Made by a program: the position numbers and the translations under genes
The notes under the pieces: generated by a model
The model's database searches: none
Seen by the model: only the letters and a program-made list of their open reading frames with translations
Told to the model about the DNA's origin: nothing
Shown: in pieces, positions 18,039 to 24,651 of the stretch
How positions within the stretch are numbered: position 1 is the stretch's first letter
Layout of the letters: every line of letters starts with the position of its first letter
NCBI GenBank assembly: GCA_002501205.1
Contig: DLRW01000080.1
Span: 1 to 43,017 of the forward strand
Source of the DNA: Flavobacteriales bacterium UBA7878
GTDB lineage: Bacteria > Bacteroidota > Bacteroidia > Flavobacteriales > Schleiferiaceae
Reading direction: 5' to 3'
Length of the DNA stretch: 43,017 nt

Positions 18039-18119
18039 AAGGGATTCCGCTAAGGAGTCATTCAAATAGGGAATTTGAAACACTGTCTACTCAGGGGTAT
18101 AGCCCCGCTCAAATCCCTT
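18039..18119. ncRNA. Candidate structured RNA (three-way-junction-like fold)
   Basis: An outer stem AAGGGATT (18039-18046) with AATCCCTT (18112-18119) encloses two hairpins: TTCAAAT/ATTTGAA (18061-18067 and 18073-18079, loop AGGGA), extended below by GAGT/ACTC (18055-18058 and 18089-18092), and GGGG/CCCC (18094-18097 and 18103-18106). All stems are perfect Watson-Crick. It matches no RNA family I recognise. Strand, transcription and function are unknown, so this is a structural candidate only. Confidence 0.3.
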
Positions 18120-18407
18120 ACGCGTCGAGGTTAGAGCCTAAGTATTAGATGAACAAAAACACGGCTTATTACCTTCAAAGGCCAATCCAACATCAATCGT
18201 CCCTTCGAATCTTGAACCCTAAGGGCCAGCCACCAGACACAGATTTAGGACTTTACTAAAAGAAAGAAGTAATGATAAAAAAGAATCCTTCACCCAGAGC
18301 GTTAGCAATTACCGCGCAATGAAAAATTTACCAACACTTGTTTCAGAACTAAGGCAAGCCAGAATTCAATTCGAAGATCGGAAAGATAAAACTATGCTGA
18401 AATAAAA

Positions 18408-18415
18408 TACTTTTG
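18408..18415 (+). promoter_or_regulatory. Promoter -7 element giving a near-leaderless transcript
   Basis: TACTTTTG matches TAnnTTTG exactly and ends 6 bases before the ATG at 18422. Transcription starting about seven bases downstream would begin at or next to the start codon. No TTG -33 box is visible at the ideal distance. Confidence 0.5.
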
Positions 18416-18421
18416 CTCTTA

Positions 18422-19186
18422 ATGAAAGCACTGCACTACTTCCTGCTCACTTTATTCCTTTTAAGCACTCTAATTCTATCGGGGCAAAGTCAAAATCCCA
18501 AACAAGCAGACCGTATGTGGCTTCTGGGTGCACAAGCTGGCCTTAATTTCCCGGCCGGTGAATGGACTGATCGATATGGCCAGAGCTTTAGTATTGGCGC
18601 TAATGTTGGTCGTAAATTTCGCTCCAACCTAATATTGAGCTTAGAAGGCGAATATCTTTTTGGAGGAGAAGTTCCTGACCGTCAAAATGCCCTTCGCAAT
18701 GTTTTTACCGACAATGGCAATCTAATTAATACCACAGGGAATTACGCGGTGGTAAATATTAATCAACGTGGCACTCATTTTCACCTGAGCCTGGAAAAGC
18801 TATTTCCAAAAACCGGCCCTAATCTAAATAGTGGTTTGGGCCTGGGTCTGGGAGCAGGTTATGGTTTTTACTGGCTCAATATTGATAATGTCAATAATGA
18901 CTCCCCTCAAATTTTAGATGAATACAAAAAAGGTTACGATCGTTTGTCGAGTGGTTTTAGCTTAAAACAAAACATCAGCTACCTCTACCTCTCGCCGAAC
19001 CGCATGATTAACTTCAAGCTTTCTTTTGAAGTATCTGAAATCTGGACCCAAGATTTACGCAAATACTATTACCCTACAGGGCTCTTATCCTCCGACCCCC
19101 AGCTTAATTTCATGTACAGCTTAAAACTTAAATGGTATATACCCATTTACCTGGGTGGCGTAAAGGAGGAGTACTATCTTGACTAG
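18422..19186 (+). CDS. Outer-membrane beta-barrel protein
   Basis: A 254-residue protein from the ATG at 18422; an in-frame TTG at 18413 overlaps the promoter element and is less likely. The signal peptide is about residues 1-23 (MKALHYFLLTLFLLSTLILS). The mature part has the alternating pattern of an 8- to 10-strand barrel: MWLLGAQAGLNFPAGEW early, several GLGLGLGAGYGFYW-type strands, and a C-terminal LNFMYSLKLKWYIPIYLG. I recognise no specific family beyond outer-membrane beta-barrel. Its end overlaps the start of the Kdo transferase gene, so it belongs to an envelope operon. Confidence 0.8.
   Translation: MKALHYFLLTLFLLSTLILSGQSQNPKQADRMWLLGAQAGLNFPAGEWTDRYGQSFSIGANVGRKFRSNLILSLEGEYLFGGEVPDRQNALRNVFTDNGNLINTTGNYAVVNINQRGTHFHLSLEKLFPKTGPNLNSGLGLGLGAGYGFYWLNIDNVNNDSPQILDEYKKGYDRLSSGFSLKQNISYLYLSPNRMINFKLSFEVSEIWTQDLRKYYYPTGLLSSDPQLNFMYSLKLKWYIPIYLGGVKEEYYLD
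19162..19169 (+). promoter_or_regulatory. Strong Shine-Dalgarno fixing the TTG start of the Kdo transferase
   Basis: AAAGGAGG lies nine bases before the TTG at 19179. Such a good ribosome binding site is unusual in this window and supports a non-ATG start that overlaps the preceding gene. Confidence 0.7.
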
Positions 19187-20429
19187 CCTTCAAAGCATAC
19201 TGTACCCCATTGTTATTAAGACTTATAAAGCCTTAATTCATTTAGCCGCCTTACAATCCGATAAAGCTAAAAAGTGGGTGGATGGCAGGCATTTTTGGCG
19301 AGAAGAACTTCGAAAATTAGTTGACCCCTCTAAAAGACGAATCTTAATACATGCTGCCTCACTAGGTGAGATGGAACAAGGAACACCAGTTCTACGTAGC
19401 CTGCGCAAGCAGTGGCCTGATCACCAAATTTTTGTGAGCTTTTTTTCACCAAGCGGATATGAGTACTTTAAAGAAACAGAGCTTTGCGACGCCATCATCT
19501 ATTTACCCCTGGACGAAAAAAAGAACAGTGCGGACTTCGCCGAGATTTTAAAGCCGGAACTAGCCCTTTTTATCAAGTATGAGATCTGGCCTTTTCTCCT
19601 TTCCGCACTTAAGAAAGTAGACACCAAACTCATTTTAGCACCAGCTGTATTCAGGGCCAATCAAATTTATTTCAAGGGCGATCAAAAGGCTTTTTTCCGA
19701 AGAGCTTTGCTGAATTTCGACCGAATATTGGTGCAAGACTCCCCTAGCCTTCAAATCCTTGAAAAGGAAGAAATTAAGGGAATTGGTCTATGTGGCGACA
19801 GTCGCTTTGAACGCGCATTAGAAAACAAAAAACAAGACTGCAACACTTCCTTTTTAAAATCCTTTATTAAGGATAGTTTTTGCCTGATTGCAGGTAGTTC
19901 GTGGAAAAAAGAAGAGATACTCCTGCAAAAGCTACTGCAAGATCAGCCGAACTTTAAACTCATTCTTGCCCCCCATGATATTAGCAATACAAATATTCAA
20001 AGTGTCCTAAAACGTTTTAGTAAATTCGGTATATCCTGCTACAGTAAAAAAGATTTTAATACTCAAGACCGCATCATTCTAATTGATTCCATCGGGCAAT
20101 TGAGATACCTCTATCGTCTTGCTGACCTCGCTTTAATAGGCGGAGGTTTCGGCAAAGGAGTACACAATACCATTGAAGCGATTGTTTATCACATACCGGT
20201 ACTCTTCGGTCCCAAGCGAAAAAAGTTTCCTGAAACTGAAGAAATGATCCAATTAGGCCTTGCGGCGGAAATCCAAAACTCCCAAGATCTGGAAAAAGCA
20301 TTTTTAGACTTCCAGCATCACAAACCTCAGGCCGCCCAGTTTGAAGATTACATTCAATCCAAATTAGGAGCCAGCCAAAAAATCAATGCAGCAATAAACG
20401 AGCTCCTATCCACCAGTGAAAGAAACTAA
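19179..20429 (+). CDS. waaA: 3-deoxy-D-manno-octulosonic acid (Kdo) transferase
   Basis: A 416-residue GT30-family glycosyltransferase that adds Kdo to lipid IVA at the inner membrane. An N-terminal hydrophobic segment (about 7-26) is followed by the family motif HAASLGEMEQG, with the probable catalytic base Glu64. The conserved FIKYEIWPFLL and the C-terminal ALIGGGFGKGVHNTIEA are present, matching the donor-binding half. The start is TTG with a strong Shine-Dalgarno and overlaps the preceding stop by eight bases; no ATG lies nearby. It overlaps the cyclo-ligase gene downstream by 14 bases. Its presence shows that the host makes Kdo-containing lipopolysaccharide. Confidence 0.95.
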   Translation: MTSLQSILYPIVIKTYKALIHLAALQSDKAKKWVDGRHFWREELRKLVDPSKRRILIHAASLGEMEQGTPVLRSLRKQWPDHQIFVSFFSPSGYEYFKETELCDAIIYLPLDEKKNSADFAEILKPELALFIKYEIWPFLLSALKKVDTKLILAPAVFRANQIYFKGDQKAFFRRALLNFDRILVQDSPSLQILEKEEIKGIGLCGDSRFERALENKKQDCNTSFLKSFIKDSFCLIAGSSWKKEEILLQKLLQDQPNFKLILAPHDISNTNIQSVLKRFSKFGISCYSKKDFNTQDRIILIDSIGQLRYLYRLADLALIGGGFGKGVHNTIEAIVYHIPVLFGPKRKKFPETEEMIQLGLAAEIQNSQDLEKAFLDFQHHKPQAAQFEDYIQSKLGASQKINAAINELLSTSERN

Positions 20430-20958
20430 GCAGCATATCCGTTCAGAGATTTTAAAGAAGCTAAGGAACCTGGATTCCGAGCTTAAAGAAAATTGGGATG
20501 CTGCACTGCAAAAACAGCTTTCAACCCTCCTTGAAGATATTCAGCCACGGACTATTCATAGTTTCATCCCCATGAATCATGAAGTAAATCATTGGCCCGT
20601 TATTGAGTCTTTGACTAAAAAAGATATTACTGTCATTATCCCCCAAATTGCTCCAAACCGGGAGCTGCGCTCCATCATTTATGAAGGTAAAGACCAATTA
20701 ACTGAAAGCAAATGGGGTACTTGGGAACCAGTTAAAGGTGAACTTTACAATAAAAGCATCGAACTTATAATTTGCCCTGGGCTTGCCTTTGACTCTAAAG
20801 GAGGTCGATTGGGCTATGGAGGAGGATACTACGACAGATTCCTTAAACTTCACCCTGAAGCTCAAACACTTGCGCTGTGTTACCCATTTATGCTTTTACC
20901 GAAAATCCCCACTGAAGCGCATGATATTCCCATAAAAACCCTAATTCAGTGCCCCTAA
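20416..20958 (+). CDS. 5-formyltetrahydrofolate cyclo-ligase
   Basis: A 180-residue protein that converts 5-formyl-THF to 5,10-methenyl-THF using ATP. The signature FDSKGGRLGYGGGYYDRFL is intact (about residues 134-152), and the N-terminal basic helix with Arg/Lys residues contacting ATP is present (KQHIRSEILKKLRNL). The start is GTG at 20416, overlapping the Kdo transferase gene by 14 bases, so it is coupled to it. Metabolically it is unrelated to LPS and appears to share only the operon. Confidence 0.93.
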   Translation: MKETKQHIRSEILKKLRNLDSELKENWDAALQKQLSTLLEDIQPRTIHSFIPMNHEVNHWPVIESLTKKDITVIIPQIAPNRELRSIIYEGKDQLTESKWGTWEPVKGELYNKSIELIICPGLAFDSKGGRLGYGGGYYDRFLKLHPEAQTLALCYPFMLLPKIPTEAHDIPIKTLIQCP

Positions 20959-21055
20959 AAAACATTTACTCGTCACTTTAATCCCTCATTTTGAAGCGCT
21001 TTACTTTTTTCATTGATGGTATAGTGATATTTTTAAAAGAATTTGAAATTAGGCT

Positions 21056-21712
21056 ATGGCAGGAAACATTTTAATCGTTGACGATCATCCGGTAGTACAA
21101 ATGGGAATGAGCTCTTTTATGGAGCGAAATAAACTGTTTAGCCAAATTGATGTGGTGGGAACAGGGAAAGAAGCAGTGAAAAAAATCAAGGAGCATCAGT
21201 CAGATCCTGACTTTTACCAAATGGCGATCGTGGATATAAACCTTCCCGATTATGAGGCTTTAGCTTTGGTGAAATTTATGCTTGACCGAGCACCGGGAAT
21301 GGCCATTATGATGTTTTCCATGGAGCCACCAAAGCTTTATATCAAGCGCTTAATAAAATTGGGGGTAAAAGGCTTTCTCAATAAAACATCTACCGATGAT
21401 GAAATGCTTTTTGCCATTCGCAGTATTATATCGGGCAAATCCTATTTCTCCAGTGACATCCTAATGGAAGTAATGAACGACAAGGATGATGCCGATGAAC
21501 TCAGTAACATCTCCAATGATTTATCCGAAAGAGAATCGGAAATTTTGGGGTTAATGATTCGCGGTAAATCTCCAAAGGAAATATGTGAACTCCTGAACTT
21601 ACACAAAAGCTCAGTAGCGACCTACCGCACGCGAATCTTCGATAAAATTGGAGTTAAAAGCAATTTTGAACTCTATCAATGGGCTCTAAAAGAAGGCCTT
21701 ATTCATCCTTAA
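21056..21712 (+). CDS. NarL/FixJ-type response regulator (LuxR-like HTH)
   Basis: A 218-residue regulator. The receiver (about 1-125) has acidic residues IVDDH, phospho-acceptor Asp60 in AIVDINLPDY and Lys110 in GFLNKTS. The C-terminal LuxR-type HTH (about 150-218) has LSERESEILGLMIRG and the recognition-helix region LHKSSVATYRTRIFDKIG. It is a paralogue of the regulator at 22.46 kb, sharing MFSMEP-KLYIKRLI and the HTH layout. A possible promoter (TTG at 21013, AGAATTTG at 21038-21045) lies just upstream. No kinase is adjacent; the propeller kinase at 14.7 kb is the nearest candidate partner. Confidence 0.92.
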   Translation: MAGNILIVDDHPVVQMGMSSFMERNKLFSQIDVVGTGKEAVKKIKEHQSDPDFYQMAIVDINLPDYEALALVKFMLDRAPGMAIMMFSMEPPKLYIKRLIKLGVKGFLNKTSTDDEMLFAIRSIISGKSYFSSDILMEVMNDKDDADELSNISNDLSERESEILGLMIRGKSPKEICELLNLHKSSVATYRTRIFDKIGVKSNFELYQWALKEGLIHP

Positions 21713-21718
21713 AAATAA

Positions 21719-21746
21719 AGTGCCGGCATTCTAATTTACCGGCACT
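21719..21746 (-). terminator. Hairpin terminator between convergent regulator genes
   Basis: AGTGCCGG (21719-21726) and CCGGCACT (21739-21746) form a perfect 8-base stem with a 12-base loop. On the minus strand it is followed by TTATTTTTAA, so it mainly terminates the receiver-only gene. It begins seven bases after the stop of the plus-strand regulator. Confidence 0.65.
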
Positions 21747-21861
21747 ATTGCCCCGGAGGGGAGGGATTCAGATTTAATTAGGATGAATCAAGATATATCC
21801 GAAGGCAATTTCTTTTTTAAGGTATTTTCCGAATTTAATATAGACGCTCGCAAGAGCCGTA

Positions 21862-22254
21862 TTAGCTCATGGATGAGGCCGCACCCGATTTATTAGCATT
21901 GAGATAGGCTGAAACTTCCGCCTTTACAAGCATTAGCCACTTGCGATTGTTCTTACTGATATAGGACCAGTTATTCAATCCAATACCTTCTTCCACTTCC
22001 ATCAAACGCTCAAAATCAGAGCTAAACACCACTACCTTGGTATCAGGATACTGACTAACCATTCTGAGAAACTCCAAACTGGTTCCCTGCTCCATATGGA
22101 TATCTGAAATCAAAATATCCGGCCGGTCCTTAATAAATTGTTTTTCTGCTTCGAACTGGTCATTTACGATTACCAATTCAGACTCACTTCCTTTAAATGA
22201 CGCAACAATTATTGAGGCTATAAACTGGTTGTCTTCAAGTACTAAAATTCGCAC
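21862..22254 (-). CDS. Stand-alone receiver-domain protein
   Basis: A 130-residue single-domain response regulator. The receiver is complete: acidic LVLEDNQ at the start, phospho-acceptor Asp51 in ILISDIHM, Ser/Thr region VVVFSSD, and Lys101 in SYISKNN. There is no output domain; a short tail (about 117-130) is unstructured. The start is GTG (22254). It lies between two LuxR-type regulators and faces away from the second. Family knowledge allows a role as phosphate sink, phosphorelay intermediate or binding-partner switch; which applies here is unknown. Confidence 0.85.
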   Translation of the reverse strand: MRILVLEDNQFIASIIVASFKGSESELVIVNDQFEAEKQFIKDRPDILISDIHMEQGTSLEFLRMVSQYPDTKVVVFSSDFERLMEVEEGIGLNNWSYISKNNRKWLMLVKAEVSAYLNANKSGAASSMS

Positions 22255-22325
22255 GACTTCAATTTTTTACTATTACAAACCTCATTAAATGGCGAGAATG
22301 ATACTGTGGCTTTCGTTCGAATCTG

Positions 22326-22334
22326 TTGTAGAAC
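22326..22334. promoter_or_regulatory. Reversed GTTCTACA motif between divergent regulators
   Basis: TTGTAGAAC, the reverse complement of GTTCTACAA. Together with the copy at 22385 it makes a convergent pair about 59 bases apart, in the space between the divergent receiver-only gene and LuxR-type regulator gene. Confidence 0.4.
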
Positions 22335-22384
22335 TTAATCTAAAATAGGAGCCGTGTTAGCCAGGCTCAAAGCCATGTCAAACT

Positions 22385-22393
22385 TGTTCTACA
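22385..22393. promoter_or_regulatory. TGTTCTACA motif upstream of the second LuxR-type regulator
   Basis: An exact copy of the 9-mer found at 14531 and 17955, about 66 bases before the ATG at 22459. It suggests autoregulation or cross-regulation within the cluster. Confidence 0.4.
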
Positions 22394-22458
22394 GCAAGAA
22401 CCGGTATTTTCTAAAAATGAAAATGATGGAATTCTATTCCTTGCCACAAATTCAATCC

Positions 22459-23106
22459 ATGAATAAACTTTTAATTGTCGATGATCACCCTGTCGTTCAA
22501 ATGGGGCTTGTATCTTTTTGCGAGCGTTACAAACTCTTCGACTCTTATCAAATTGCCGCAACCGGGAATGAAGCGGTTAGCACCTGCCAGGCAATGGCAA
22601 AGTCTAAAGAGTATCCTGATTTAATTTTAATGGACATTAACCTTCCTGATTTTGAAATCATTTCCCTGGTCCGCATTATTCGCAATTTGATTCCCAACAG
22701 CCCGATTCTCATGTTTTCCATGGAACCGGCAAAGCTTTATATCAAGCGTCTAATTGAAATTGGAATAAATGGCTTTATTGAAAAAACTTCCCCCGACGAA
22801 GAATTGCATTTTGCCATCTTAAACTTACTCAGTGGTAAAAACTACTTCTCCAGTGAAATACTAATGGAAAGCATAGTCTCCAGCTCAGATAACCATCAAA
22901 GCATAAATTGCCTCTCTCAAAGAGAATCGGAAGTATTATCCCTGATAATTCAAGGCAAAACGTCGCGAGCGATTGCCGAAATTCTGAAACTACACAGCAG
23001 CTCGGTGGCTTCCTATCGCGCTAGGATCTTTCAAAAACTCGAATTAGAAACCAGTTTAGACTTATACAAATGGGCTCTCAATGAAGGGCTTATCCTACCC
23101 AGTTGA
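22459..23106 (+). CDS. NarL/FixJ-type response regulator (LuxR-like HTH), paralogue
   Basis: A 215-residue regulator from the ATG at 22459. The frame is open upstream to 22354, but the extra 35 residues are not part of a receiver fold and would overlap the motif at 22385. The receiver has LIVDDHPVV, Asp59 in LILMDINLPDF and Lys109 in GFIEKTS; the HTH has LSQRESEVLSLIIQG and LHSSSVASYRARIFQKL. It is clearly homologous along its full length to the regulator at 21.06 kb, and differences in the recognition helix are modest. The pair probably arose by local duplication, with the receiver-only gene between them. Confidence 0.92.
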   Translation: MNKLLIVDDHPVVQMGLVSFCERYKLFDSYQIAATGNEAVSTCQAMAKSKEYPDLILMDINLPDFEIISLVRIIRNLIPNSPILMFSMEPAKLYIKRLIEIGINGFIEKTSPDEELHFAILNLLSGKNYFSSEILMESIVSSSDNHQSINCLSQRESEVLSLIIQGKTSRAIAEILKLHSSSVASYRARIFQKLELETSLDLYKWALNEGLILPS

Positions 23107-23220
23107 GCTAAAATCATCTCATCGCGCATTCTATGACAATGCAGCCAGTACAGCCTTTGTATCTTTAGATCGACCGATTTACCATTAGGCGCTGCACTTG
23201 AGCATATTTCATGTCCCTTC

Positions 23221-24468
23221 ATGAAGTTTAGCACTCTCTTAATAGTATTGGCATTTAGCCTTCCAAGCTTCGCTCAAACATTTCAATTAGACCTTGAAGC
23301 TAATTACACTAGTCCTTTTGGATCTCAAAGTGATCTGATCAGCTTTATCCCTCTTTTCAAGCTAAAAGACAATCAAATTAACAATCAAGAGCTTAGCTCT
23401 TCTATTAAGCAAGTACCTTCTGGAATGAAGCTAGGGAAAACTGCCTATGGCTTCCTTTACTTCACGGGACTTACGCAATCTGCATTTCCCCAGGAAGTCT
23501 GCTTCCTGATCGAAGACTACGCAGAAAGCCAATCGACTATTTACCTGGATCGCAATGGTAATTTGGATTTCAGCGATGATGGCAAAGGCATCGCCTTCAC
23601 GAACCATCAGATCCTTAGCCTGGCCAATGAAAAACATAAAACCGCAAAACTGCATTATGAAATTGGAAGAAGCCAAATTTCCCCCCAAAATGAAGCCAGG
23701 CTTAAATCCCGATACCAATCCAAATATCCTAAAAGTGAAATTCTGGCTCCCTCCTATTGGTTAACAGCAAATCGACTGAACCTGATCCTAAGTCGAAATA
23801 CCTTTAAGGGAAAGGCAATTAGCATTTTTCTATTGGATAATTCTGCCGATGGCTGCTTTAGCTTTGAAACTCATTCCCAAGGAGACAGAATCCTGATTTC
23901 AGAGGAATCATTTGACGACAAGCAGAATTTTAGTTCCTTACTAAGACAAGCTCAGGTATTGGACCCTAATGCCATTTTCAACCTACACGGCCAGGCCTAT
24001 TACTTAAAGAGCTTTAGTCCGGATGGCCGCCAAATTTCCATAGCGGAAACCAACACAAAGCCCAATCCTATTTTTACAGAAGGGGAAGATATTTCTGGCT
24101 TCCGGATTCAGCTTCTAGATGGAAACATGGCCAATTTGAGTAGCTTCCTTAAGGAGGAAAAGCCGCTGATTATTGATGTGGGTGGCACCTGGTGCGGAGG
24201 CTGCCTCAAGCAAGAGCCAGAGATTAAAAAGATTTACGCCAGCAAAAAAGTGGAAATCATTGGGGTATTTGAACACGACAATCAACAAAGTGTAGAAGCC
24301 TATCGAAAACGCCATGATTTGCCTTGGACTTTAGCTTTAGCTGATGAAGAATTTCGAAAGCGTTTTAACATCACTTTCTTCCCATCCTATATTCTGGTTT
24401 CTCCGGAAGGAAAGATTATAACCATAGTCAATAATGCCAAAGATTTAAATTCCTATTTAGATCCATAA
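23221..24468 (+). CDS. Secreted TlpA-like thioredoxin-fold protein
   Basis: A 415-residue protein with a signal peptide (MKFSTLLIVLAFSLPSFAQ). The first 275 residues or so are a beta-rich region without a recognised family; it includes a DRNGNLDFSDDGKG segment resembling a calcium-binding loop. The C-terminal 130 residues are a TlpA/ResA-like thioredoxin domain with the redox motif WCGGC (Cys325 and Cys328) and the cis-proline region FFPSYILVSP (Pro388). It probably acts as a periplasmic thiol-disulphide reductase. The active-site dipeptide Gly-Gly differs from the common Cys-Pro/Glu-Pro forms. It stands alone. A near-consensus TATCTTTA element lies about 55 bases upstream, and a hairpin spans its stop codon. 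Confidence 0.85.
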   Translation: MKFSTLLIVLAFSLPSFAQTFQLDLEANYTSPFGSQSDLISFIPLFKLKDNQINNQELSSSIKQVPSGMKLGKTAYGFLYFTGLTQSAFPQEVCFLIEDYAESQSTIYLDRNGNLDFSDDGKGIAFTNHQILSLANEKHKTAKLHYEIGRSQISPQNEARLKSRYQSKYPKSEILAPSYWLTANRLNLILSRNTFKGKAISIFLLDNSADGCFSFETHSQGDRILISEESFDDKQNFSSLLRQAQVLDPNAIFNLHGQAYYLKSFSPDGRQISIAETNTKPNPIFTEGEDISGFRIQLLDGNMANLSSFLKEEKPLIIDVGGTWCGGCLKQEPEIKKIYASKKVEIIGVFEHDNQQSVEAYRKRHDLPWTLALADEEFRKRFNITFFPSYILVSPEGKIITIVNNAKDLNSYLDP

Positions 24469-24475
24469 ATAGGAA
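24450..24475 (+). terminator. Hairpin spanning the stop codon of the TlpA-like gene
   Basis: TTCCTATTTA (24450-24459) and TAAATAGGAA (24466-24475) are perfect complements with a 6-base loop; the stop codon is in the right arm. No T-run follows, and a second smaller hairpin (24473-24491) overlaps it. It may end transcription or protect the 3' end. Confidence 0.4.
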
Positions 24476-24651
24476 GAATCATACATTCTTCAACTGACCT
24501 AAATCCAATTAATAATCTTTAATGACTGAAAATCAACCCTCCAAGGATTTCCAGCACATTACTTAAATTTACGGACCCTTATTCCCGCTGCTGCAATGGA
24601 ACTATTATGGTATTGGTTGAATAAGGATTTTTACAACCCTATTTAACCCCC

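Larger units (their letters stand above)
17808..18412. other. Long divergent intergenic region with repeats and a possible structured RNA
   Basis: A stretch of 605 bases between the divergent kinase and outer-membrane protein genes, without a long reading frame. It contains a 10-base inverted repeat (17908-17917 and 17976-17985), a TGTTCTACA motif between its arms, a nested set of complementary segments at 18039-18119, two tiny overlapping frames (18272-18322 and 18319-18405) and a promoter element next to the plus-strand gene. The middle (18120-18270) shows nothing I can name. Confidence 0.7.

Noticed and set aside
18170..18240. A tRNA-like TTCGAATC stretch
   Set aside because: No matching T-stem, D-arm or acceptor stem could be found around it.
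22354..22458. N-terminal extension of the second LuxR-type regulator
   Set aside because: Receiver domains start at the LIVDDH strand; the extra residues overlap a regulatory motif and have no counterpart in the paralogue.
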